A DNA stretch of 19,427 nt from Bacteroidales bacterium. GTDB taxonomy: Bacteria; Bacteroidota; Bacteroidia; Bacteroidales; F082. Each line of letters begins with the position of its first letter. The stretch's first letter is position 1. A program made the translations under genes and the position numbers. The notes below the pieces were generated by a model that was not told where the DNA came from, did not search any database, and saw only the letters and a program-made list of their open reading frames with translations. This document shows, one piece after another, positions 13,913-19,427 of this stretch. The stretch is from contig JAOZNY010000023.1 in assembly GCA_029933565.1 (NCBI GenBank), positions 1 to 19,427 of the forward strand, written 5' to 3'.

Positions 13913-15049
13913 TTAGTCTTTTATGTTTACAACACTTCCATCAGATACATGGTTGTATCCATCAGTTATTATTAGATCACTGATTTTTAAACCATCAACC
14001 ACCTCAGTCTTATCTTTATACGACTTTCCGGTTTCAATATATTTTTTTGAGGCGATGTCGTTTTCACCCTTTTTGGCAACCACATATAGATATCTGCCAT
14101 TTAAATCTTTTTTCACCAAAATCGATGGTACAACAAAATTATCGGCACCACTATAATCGTTGAATAAAACATTTACAAGCATATTTGGTTTTAGGCTGTT
14201 ATTTGAGTTGTTGAGTTTGATTTCAACAATAAAAGTCCTGTTTTGTTTACTAATAACATTACCCGTACGACTGATAACAGCCTCCATTTTAAGATTGGAA
14301 TAGGATGGGAATGTCAAACTTACTTTTTCACCAACTTTAATGGACGACAAATAAGCCTCGGACAACTTAGCCTTAATTATTAAATCGTTTAGCGAAACCA
14401 CTTGCATTAACATCATTCCCGGCCCCGCCAGTTCTCCTTCCTTAATTATTATTTCTTCAACCACACCTGAAAACGGAGAAGTAATCACCGACATATCATA
14501 TTGCGTTTTTAAAGTTTGATACTTATTCTCAAGGCTTTCATAATTATTCTTAGCTTCGAGGTACTGCCTTTCAGATCCAATATTCCTGTTCCACAAATCA
14601 CTCTGCTTGTCGTACATTGTTTTTGCAAACTTCTTTTGAGTCTTCACCTCCTGAATATTTTTTTCGATGAGGCTGGTGTTTAACTTGGCCAATAATTGAC
14701 CTTTTTTTACCTTTTGTCCTTCAACAACAGCAATTTTAACAACCTGCCCATTTACTTCAGGACTGATAAATGCCTCGTTTACACTTTCAATTTCACCTGT
14801 AGCTGTAAAGAAATGGTCAAATTTCTCCTTTTTTGCTACCATGGTTTTTATGGCAACCTTTTTTCCTGAATAAATAGTATTTCCATTTATTTTCAGAAGT
14901 TCCGTTTCAAGTTCATTTATTTGAATTGTTAATTCTTCCTTAGTAGATTGTTTTTCTCTAATCTCCTTTTTAATGGTTTCAGCATCCCGAGTTGGAGTAC
15001 ATGCCACAACTGATATTCCTATAATTATTATTAGTACTAATTTTTTCAT
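13913..15049 (-). CDS. HlyD/AcrA-type periplasmic adaptor lipoprotein
   Basis: The membrane-fusion subunit linking the RND pump to its outer-membrane channel. With the ATG at 15049 the protein has 378 residues and starts with a lipoprotein signal (MKKLVLIIIIGISVVAC, lipid Cys17). A predicted coiled coil follows (roughly 20-56, KKEIREKQSTKEELTIQINE). The barrel-sandwich half-motif contains EAFISPEVNGQVVKIAVVEG and VKKGQLLAKLN, then a helical hairpin (QEVKTQKKFAKTMYDKQ), the second half-motif (SPFSGVVEEIIIKEGELAGP) and beta-barrel/MP domains. A longer frame from 15067 overlaps tetR by 14 bases; the 15049 start leaves four bases after the tetR stop and a better signal peptide. The coiled coil ahead of the lipoyl half is extra compared with AcrA but common in this phylum. 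Confidence 0.92.
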   Translation of the reverse strand: MKKLVLIIIIGISVVACTPTRDAETIKKEIREKQSTKEELTIQINELETELLKINGNTIYSGKKVAIKTMVAKKEKFDHFFTATGEIESVNEAFISPEVNGQVVKIAVVEGQKVKKGQLLAKLNTSLIEKNIQEVKTQKKFAKTMYDKQSDLWNRNIGSERQYLEAKNNYESLENKYQTLKTQYDMSVITSPFSGVVEEIIIKEGELAGPGMMLMQVVSLNDLIIKAKLSEAYLSSIKVGEKVSLTFPSYSNLKMEAVISRTGNVISKQNRTFIVEIKLNNSNNSLKPNMLVNVLFNDYSGADNFVVPSILVKKDLNGRYLYVVAKKGENDIASKKYIETGKSYKDKTEVVDGLKISDLIITDGYNHVSDGSVVNIKD

Positions 15050-15053
15050 CTTA

Positions 15054-15674
15054 TTAAGCATTTGCAATTATGTTATCAATATTTTTATTTACTATCTCCC
15101 GACCTTTGTCGCTAACTATACCAAATAAATGATATTTAAAGGCCTCTGAAAAGAATAGAGGTGAAATAATTTCCTCGAATGAAAACAAACCAGAACTCAT
15201 TATTGATTCCATTCTAACAATATGCATCTTGGTTATTAATTCTTCATTAAGATCCTTTCTGTACAGACCTTCCTTTTTTCCCCGTTTTAGATTCTTTAAA
15301 ATGGAATCCAACATACGGCTATGTTTGCGTTTATTGAATTTTTCAAAATGCATGGGGTAATATTTTTTCAGATCGTACATAAAGTTTGGCTTATGATTTA
15401 CCAAAAGTTCCATCTGAACTTTGAAGTACCCGAACACTTCTTCGATTGCATTCGGTTTATTGTCCATGGCTTTGCTAAATTCTTTAGCCTTTTGTTCAAA
15501 TTCTCTCTGCAGAATTATTCCTACAAGTTCTGATTTATCCTTAAAATATTGATAGAGTGTTTTTTTTGAGATACCAAGTTCCCGAGCCACGTCATCCATG
15601 GTAACGCTTTTAATACCATAGGATTTAAACATTTCGCAAACTTTTTTTACGTATTCTTCTGGTGCATTTTCCAT
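15054..15674 (-). CDS. TetR/AcrR-family transcriptional regulator
   Basis: A 206-residue regulator with an N-terminal helix-turn-helix (about residues 8-55): SVTMDDVARELGISKKTLYQ then YFKDKSELV, the signature of the TetR family. The C-terminal ligand-binding part is helical and unlike any specific subgroup that I know. It sits as the second gene within the efflux operon, four bases after the tolC-like stop and four bases before the hlyD-like start, so it is co-transcribed with the pump. The simplest model is an autoregulated repressor acting at the near-palindrome at 17080-17107. The inducer is unknown. Confidence 0.93.
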   Translation of the reverse strand: MENAPEEYVKKVCEMFKSYGIKSVTMDDVARELGISKKTLYQYFKDKSELVGIILQREFEQKAKEFSKAMDNKPNAIEEVFGYFKVQMELLVNHKPNFMYDLKKYYPMHFEKFNKRKHSRMLDSILKNLKRGKKEGLYRKDLNEELITKMHIVRMESIMSSGLFSFEEIISPLFFSEAFKYHLFGIVSDKGREIVNKNIDNIIANA

Positions 15675-15678
15675 AATA

Positions 15679-17028
15679 TCAATAAACTGTTTCGGTTAAA
15701 ATTTTCTTGAGTTCTTCACCTGATTGCAGAAATGCCTGTGAGGCAGAGAGGTAATCGCGTTCAGCATTTAGAAACTGATTATGCGTATTCAGAATATCGA
15801 GGCTGGAAGCCAAACCCTGCTTATATTTCTCAGTAGTTTTCAAATAAATCTTTTCAGCAATCTTTCTGTTTTTGTTCTTGTTTAAATAAACTTTGTAAGT
15901 ATTAATGTACTCTGTCCTTAAGTTATCATACTGAAGGTTTAGTTGATCCTCCAATTGATTTTCCATAATTTCCATCTGTTCAACAACAAGTCTTGCCTGT
16001 TTTAGTTTCGAACTCCGCATTCCACTCGAAAAAATTGGAATACTCAGATTAACTCCTAAAGCCGAACTGTTGTACCATTTATGATTATCATCAAAAACAA
16101 AGAAATTCCATACATCACGTTGAGCCTGTGTTCGATAATACACATTAGCATTTAGCGTGGGCATAAAACTTGCTTTTTCCAAATTTATCTGTAGAGACTG
16201 TAACTCCTTTTGCTTAAGCAATGAATAATAATCGGGATTGATGTTTACATTAAACTCTGTCAGCAAAATATCGGATAACTCTTGCTTTTCCAGCAATGCT
16301 TCAAGATTATCTTCAAGAATAATACTGTCATTATTATTAAGTCCAAGATAGAAATTAAGAAAAGCATGGGTAAGTTTTAGTTGGCTTTCAAAGTATAATT
16401 TCGATGCCTCAAGGTCCGAAACCAATAACTCCATCTGATCAACATCGAGATCCTCACTAAATCCAACCTCATAAATCTGTCGTGTTTCTTCGGCCAGACC
16501 TCTTGTTACCCTAAGTGTTGTATCTATAATTTCTAGACCTTTCTTAGTTGTAAGCACTGCATAATACGAATTTGCTACCTGCTGTTTTACGGCTACTTTA
16601 TTTTTAAAAAAGTCAACATTTGTGGTTTCCAAATATTTTTTAGAAGCCTTTAACCCAACCAAATACTCACCACTAAATACCAATTGGCTAATGCTGGCTC
16701 CTAGCGCTGCATCGTATTTTGTTCCAAACTGAATTTCCAGCGGCTGACCGTCGGGCGAAAACTCCGGTGGCATTATCATAGTAGGTCTGGCAAAGTTATC
16801 GGTATAGTCGATTGAACCGTTAATTTGGGGCAAACCCATTGCCGTAGATTCTGTTATCCTTTTCTTGGCTATCTCAATATCCTTTTCCGACTTCATTATG
16901 TCGTAGTTGTTTGTCATTGCATAGTCCAAAGCCTCTTGCAACGAAAAACTTCTGATCTCCTGAGCCCTTAAACCAGACAGTGTAAAAAGCAGAACCAGAG
17001 ATAGGAATAAATATTTTGATTTGTACAT
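15679..17028 (-). CDS. TolC-family outer-membrane efflux protein
   Basis: A 449-residue outer-membrane channel subunit and the first gene of the efflux operon. It has a Sec signal peptide (cleavage likely after LSGLRA, residue 22). Two OEP repeats follow, each starting with helix and porin-strand patterns; the first is FSLQEALDYAMTNNYDIMKS and the second begins near NPDYYSLLKQKELQSLQIN. The long coiled-coil helices end with KQGLASSLDILNTHNQFLNA, a well conserved TolC-family segment. There is no lipobox cysteine, unlike many OprM-type proteins. A promoter candidate with an overlapping operator-like palindrome lies just upstream, with a leader of about 20 bases. Confidence 0.94.
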   Translation of the reverse strand: MYKSKYLFLSLVLLFTLSGLRAQEIRSFSLQEALDYAMTNNYDIMKSEKDIEIAKKRITESTAMGLPQINGSIDYTDNFARPTMIMPPEFSPDGQPLEIQFGTKYDAALGASISQLVFSGEYLVGLKASKKYLETTNVDFFKNKVAVKQQVANSYYAVLTTKKGLEIIDTTLRVTRGLAEETRQIYEVGFSEDLDVDQMELLVSDLEASKLYFESQLKLTHAFLNFYLGLNNNDSIILEDNLEALLEKQELSDILLTEFNVNINPDYYSLLKQKELQSLQINLEKASFMPTLNANVYYRTQAQRDVWNFFVFDDNHKWYNSSALGVNLSIPIFSSGMRSSKLKQARLVVEQMEIMENQLEDQLNLQYDNLRTEYINTYKVYLNKNKNRKIAEKIYLKTTEKYKQGLASSLDILNTHNQFLNAERDYLSASQAFLQSGEELKKILTETVY

Positions 17029-17054
17029 TACTAAAAGTGTATTAAAATTTTTAG

Positions 17055-17084
17055 CAAAAATAAAAACTATTTACACTCCAGAAA
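17055..17084 (-). promoter_or_regulatory. Putative promoter of the efflux operon
   Basis: On the minus strand TTTC (17084-17081) is followed after 18 bases by TATTTTTG (17062-17055), a perfect TAnnTTTG -7 box followed by C. The tolC-like ATG lies 26 bases further on. The -33 element falls inside the palindrome at 17080-17107. Confidence 0.6.
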
Positions 17085-17107
17085 CTTTAAGTATGTTAAT
17101 AGTTTCT
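17080..17107. promoter_or_regulatory. Operator candidate for the operon's TetR regulator
   Basis: A 28-base near-palindrome with perfect seven-base outer arms, AGAAACT (17080-17086) and AGTTTCT (17101-17107), and partial symmetry inside. It covers the -33 element of the efflux promoter, a usual place for TetR-family repression. A second inverted pair shares the left part: AAACTTTA (17082-17089) and TAAAGTTT (17107-17114). Binding by the encoded regulator is inference. Confidence 0.55.
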
Positions 17108-17163
17108 AAAGTTTTGTTAAATTTTATATTATCTTGCACTTATTATCTTCAACTTTGATACAA

Positions 17164-17562
17164 TTGCTTAACAAGAATAAATACATCCTTTTCTCTATAA
17201 TCTTTTCGTTGATTATTATTATTCCTTCATGTAGTTTACTAAAAGGAACAAGTGATCCGGAAGAAACTGAGGGACAAAAAGAATTTAGGGAGCAGGAACA
17301 AATGGCCGATGAACAGGCTAGAAAAGAATATGAAGATGCTCTTAAAAAACATTTTGAGAGCCAAAGTGAAGGCACTACGCAAATGATGCGTGGTTTTTCG
17401 AAAAGGCAGCCAAAAGTAAATCGTAACCTGAACCGTAAATGGCACGATCAACTATTTAATTCAAGTTGCTTCAGAAACTCATGTTTTGTGAAAAATGGCC
17501 ATATGCAGTTGCAAATAATAAATTCAAAAAAATTCAATAAATCACCGTTTGTGAAATACTAA
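17164..17562 (+). CDS. Small charged lipoprotein, family not named
   Basis: A small lipoprotein of about 132 residues if translation begins at the TTG at 17164. That start gives a compact signal peptide (MLNKNKYILFSIIFSLIIII) with lipobox PSC at Cys23. The longer frame starts with a TTG at 17134. No ATG is available before the signal peptide, so a TTG start is required or the true start has been lost. After the lipid Cys comes a Glu/Lys/Gln-rich helix (QEQMADEQARKEYEDALKKH), then a basic tail with QPKVNRNLNRKW. The charged helix resembles that of the lipoprotein at 18198-18506 (KEAKKEYEAAERKQ). Similar small lipoproteins occur in Bacteroidales by memory; function unknown. The last 30 residues are unusual and rich in Asn, Ser, Lys and Phe. 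Confidence 0.65.
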   Translation: MLNKNKYILFSIIFSLIIIIPSCSLLKGTSDPEETEGQKEFREQEQMADEQARKEYEDALKKHFESQSEGTTQMMRGFSKRQPKVNRNLNRKWHDQLFNSSCFRNSCFVKNGHMQLQIINSKKFNKSPFVKY

Positions 17563-17580
17563 AATTAATAATCACCGTTT
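17541..17580. repeat. Ten-base direct repeat, 30 bases apart
   Basis: ATCACCGTTT occurs at 17541-17550 and 17571-17580, spanning the end of the lipoprotein gene and the gap before the next gene. AATAA precedes the first copy and AATA the second. It could be a slippage or duplication scar or chance. Confidence 0.6.
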
Positions 17581-17597
17581 ACTTAGAAAAAGATTTT

Positions 17598-18191
17598 ATG
17601 CGAATATTTCTTTTATATATTTTTCTTCTACTATTCAGTTTAGCCTCTTTCTCACAAACCGGAAGCATGTGGAGTTTGCAATGGGAAGCAGCCATACCAG
17701 TGGGAAACACCAAAACACAAATGGAGAAAAATTCATATAAGGGTGTGAGTTTTGAATATAAAAAATGTATTACGCCAACTATTTTAGTTGGAGGACACAT
17801 TGGATTAAACTCCTTTTTTGAGGAGAAGGGAGCAAGTAGTATTGTATTTGATAATGATACCATTTATGGGAATTTCGACAACTCTTTACGAGCCATTCCA
17901 ATTATGCTAACAGCAGGCTACCTTCTCAATACCGACAAGTTTATCCCCTATGCAGGAATTGGAATTGGCGTATATAATATTCGAGGCAAAAGTGTTACTG
18001 GCATAAACGAATACGAAACTGAAAATGCCTGGCACTTTGGTTTATCGCCCGAAGTAGGCATTACAATCCCTTTTATTGTCAGTAATTTTGGGCTGAACCT
18101 AAACACAAAATACAATTTAGCCATCAAAACAAAGAATGCTCCCACACATTCGTGGTTCAGTTTTGGTATTGGACTATCTTTTATGTATTGA
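17598..18191 (+). CDS. Outer-membrane beta-barrel protein
   Basis: A 197-residue exported protein with a Sec signal peptide (MRIFLLYIFLLLFSLASFS, then Q). The rest alternates aromatic and polar residues in strands typical of small eight-stranded outer-membrane barrels (OmpX/OmpA-like fold). Examples are MWSLQWEAAIPVG, KCITPTILVGGHIGLNSFF, FIPYAGIGIGVYNIRG, AWHFGLSPEVGITIPF and SWFSFGIGLSFMY. It ends in an aromatic residue after a Phe, the usual signal for barrel assembly. It lies 35 bases after the small lipoprotein and six bases before the end of the convergent lipoprotein gene. No pore or enzyme role can be read. No terminator is visible in the six-base gap. Confidence 0.85.
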   Translation: MRIFLLYIFLLLFSLASFSQTGSMWSLQWEAAIPVGNTKTQMEKNSYKGVSFEYKKCITPTILVGGHIGLNSFFEEKGASSIVFDNDTIYGNFDNSLRAIPIMLTAGYLLNTDKFIPYAGIGIGVYNIRGKSVTGINEYETENAWHFGLSPEVGITIPFIVSNFGLNLNTKYNLAIKTKNAPTHSWFSFGIGLSFMY

Positions 18192-18197
18192 TTATTT

Positions 18198-18506
18198 TTA
18201 CTTGTCTTCTGTTCTGAACAAACTATCTAGCTGAATACTATCTCTTTCCATACTTTCTTGCTCTTTACTTTCCTGCATCTCCCTCAATAATTGCTTAGCA
18301 TAATTGCTTTTCTCATCACGTTGTTTCCTCTCTGCCGCCTCATATTCCTTTTTCGCCTCTTTCTCTCGTTGCTCCTGTGCTTTTTCGGCTTCCTCAACTC
18401 CTCGGCTTACACCTTCAGAGGAACCACACGAAGGAGAAAATGCCAACAAAATAGCAAGAGCAAAAGCAGCAATAAAAATTTTTGGTTTTTTTAATGATTG
18501 TTTCAT
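18198..18506 (-). CDS. Small charged coiled-coil lipoprotein
   Basis: A lipoprotein of 102 residues from the ATG at 18506. The signal peptide has three Lys, a hydrophobic core (IFIAAFALAILLAF) and lipobox PSC at Cys27. The mature part is almost entirely charged and helical: GVEEAEKAQEQREKEAKKEY followed by EAAERKQRDEKSNYAKQLLR, and it ends in an acidic, Gln/Ser-rich tail (DSLFRTEDK). The frame can be opened to a TTG at 18518, but that codon lies inside the promoter candidate. It shares its lipobox context and the K/R-KEYE-A core with the lipoprotein at 17164-17562, on the opposite strand across the barrel gene. The coil suggests a periplasmic spacer or an oligomer, as for Lpp, but there is no C-terminal Lys for peptidoglycan linkage beyond the final DK; function unknown. 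Confidence 0.8.
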   Translation of the reverse strand: MKQSLKKPKIFIAAFALAILLAFSPSCGSSEGVSRGVEEAEKAQEQREKEAKKEYEAAERKQRDEKSNYAKQLLREMQESKEQESMERDSIQLDSLFRTEDK

Positions 18507-18515
18507 TTCTGCTTG

Positions 18516-18523
18516 CAAAGTTA
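18516..18523 (-). promoter_or_regulatory. Putative -7 box very close to the lipoprotein start
   Basis: On the minus strand TAACTTTG, a perfect TAnnTTTG followed by C, lies only nine bases before the ATG at 18506. If used it would give a nearly leaderless transcript. No clear -33 TTTG is found at the normal spacing. Confidence 0.4.
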
Positions 18524-18570
18524 ATTGATTAAGTCAATTTATAGTATTATGAAGACCAACAAAATATAAT

Positions 18571-18578
18571 TAGTTTTG
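18571..18578 (+). promoter_or_regulatory. Putative promoter of the Rieske-like lipoprotein and pepP
   Basis: TAGTTTTG, matching TAnnTTTG and followed by C, lies 31 bases before the ATG at 18610. It is divergent from the candidate at 18516-18523. The -33 box is weak. Confidence 0.45.
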
Positions 18579-18609
18579 CAGCGTTAAGTTTTTTTGATTT
18601 ATTGTATTT

Positions 18610-19083
18610 ATGAAATTCACAAAAACAGTTGTAGTATTCATGTTTGGAGTTTTTTTGTTAGTTGCATTTTCATGCAATAAGGATAACATTAACCCCAACA
18701 TTCCCAATGTACCCATCAATATTACTATCGACCCTAATTCTACTTTAATTCAAGAACTTAATACTGTTGGAGGTTGGGTTTATCTTGATGAAAAGCCCGG
18801 TATTTATATCCCACAGGGAAGCAGAGGAGTTATGGTTTACCGAATGGGTGTTCAGGAATTTAAAGCCTACGAACGCCAGCCTCCAAATACCCCAAATGAG
18901 TGCTGCAATGGTAATATTTGCACCAAACTAATTATCGACGAACATTATCCTTTTGTAAAAGATACTTGTACAAATACCATGTATCAATTACTGGATGGAT
19001 CGTTGTTTTCAGGTGAAGGGCGATACCCAATGATAGAATATGGAGCCATTTACGATGGTAATTTGCTGCATATTTATAACTAA
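18610..19083 (+). CDS. Lipoprotein with a degenerate Rieske-like domain
   Basis: A 157-residue lipoprotein. The signal peptide (MKFTKTVVVFMFGVFLLVAF) is followed by SC with the lipid Cys at 22. The mature part resembles the small Rieske-fold lipoproteins common in Bacteroidota: a strand with GIYIPQGSRGVMVYRMG, the segment FKAYERQPPN where active members have a Cys-x-His loop, a C98-C99-x4-C104 stretch, DTC (C120) before NTMYQLLDGSLFSGEGRYPM, and the ending YDGNLLHIYN. The two Cys-x-His pairs needed for a [2Fe-2S] Rieske cluster are not present; no His sits beside the Cys residues. It is therefore probably a structural relative without the cluster. It precedes the aminopeptidase P gene by 27 bases and is probably co-transcribed. 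The Rieske-fold assignment is by resemblance only. Confidence 0.72.
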   Translation: MKFTKTVVVFMFGVFLLVAFSCNKDNINPNIPNVPINITIDPNSTLIQELNTVGGWVYLDEKPGIYIPQGSRGVMVYRMGVQEFKAYERQPPNTPNECCNGNICTKLIIDEHYPFVKDTCTNTMYQLLDGSLFSGEGRYPMIEYGAIYDGNLLHIYN

Positions 19084-19110
19084 ATATTTATTTCTAATTC
19101 ATTTATCAAA

Positions 19111-19427
19111 ATGAGATATTTTCCAATTGACAAAAAACTGTTCAAAGAAAACAGAAGGCGTTTTGTGGAACAACTTCAGGAGAAATCAGTAGCAATTTTT
19201 CACTCCGCCGACCAATCGCCACGCAATGGCGACCAATACCATCCTTTCAGGCAACAGAGTGATATGTTTTACCTTAGCGGAATTGATCAGGAAAAGAGCA
19301 TTTTGGTATTGGCACCTAATCATCCAAACAAAAACTTAAGGGAAGTACTTTTTTTAATTGAAACTAACGAACAGATTGCTACCTGGGAAGGCCATAAATA
19401 TACCAAAGCCGAAGCAAAAGAAACATC
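19111..19427 (+). CDS. Xaa-Pro aminopeptidase (aminopeptidase P), 5' part
   Basis: The first 105 codons of a gene that runs past the window edge. The segment MRYFPIDKKLFKENRRRFVE, then SVAIFHSADQSPRNGDQYHP and FRQQSDMFYLSGIDQEKSIL, is typical of the N-terminal creatinase/prolidase-like domain of aminopeptidase P (AMP_N), which removes N-terminal residues next to proline. The metal-binding catalytic domain (Asp, Asp, His, Glu, Glu) would lie beyond the window, so activity cannot be judged. The ATG at 19111 is the natural start, 27 bases after the Rieske-like gene and probably in the same transcript. Confidence 0.88.
   Translation, partial: MRYFPIDKKLFKENRRRFVEQLQEKSVAIFHSADQSPRNGDQYHPFRQQSDMFYLSGIDQEKSILVLAPNHPNKNLREVLFLIETNEQIATWEGHKYTKAEAKET

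Overview
The window looks like an ordinary chromosomal stretch of a low-GC member of the Bacteroidota, most likely a Bacteroidales, Marinilabiliales or Flavobacteriia-type organism. The evidence is the gldD-gldE-ssb order next to HU and an RNase E/G gene, several promoters of the Bacteroidota type (-7 box TAnnTTTG), many Sec and lipoprotein signals, and a tiny basic COX24/mS38-like ribosomal protein gene. No phage, transposon, CRISPR array, tRNA or rRNA was seen.

Layout: 2-208 is the tail of an unrecognised gene. After an array of heptamer-spaced repeats come gldD, gldE and ssb on the minus strand. Divergent from them, on the plus strand, are HU, a 29-residue basic protein and an RNase G-type ribonuclease. 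A two-way terminator separates the ribonuclease from a minus-strand operon of two tandem-domain universal stress proteins with a secreted SPOR-domain protein between them. A 400-base divergent regulatory region precedes ruvB-queG (plus strand). A monocistronic thioredoxin/peroxiredoxin-like gene follows. Next is a four-gene minus-strand multidrug efflux operon (tolC-like, tetR-like, hlyD-like, RND permease) with a near-palindromic operator candidate at its promoter. The right end holds envelope genes: two related small charged lipoproteins on either side of an outer-membrane beta-barrel protein, a lipoprotein resembling a Rieske domain that has lost its metal ligands, and the start of an aminopeptidase P gene.

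How the genes work together: ssb, HU, ruvB and queG are replication, recombination, nucleoid and tRNA-modification housekeeping. gldD and gldE belong to the gliding/type IX secretion background of the phylum. The efflux operon encodes a complete tripartite pump with its own regulator.

I do not see a convincing undescribed defence or mobile system. The observations most worth checking are the usp-SPOR-usp operon, the extra pair of hydrophobic segments in the RND permease, the Rieske-like lipoprotein without metal ligands, the small lipoprotein pair with unusual starts, the heptamer arrays that begin at stop codons, and the missing mutY between ssb and HU.
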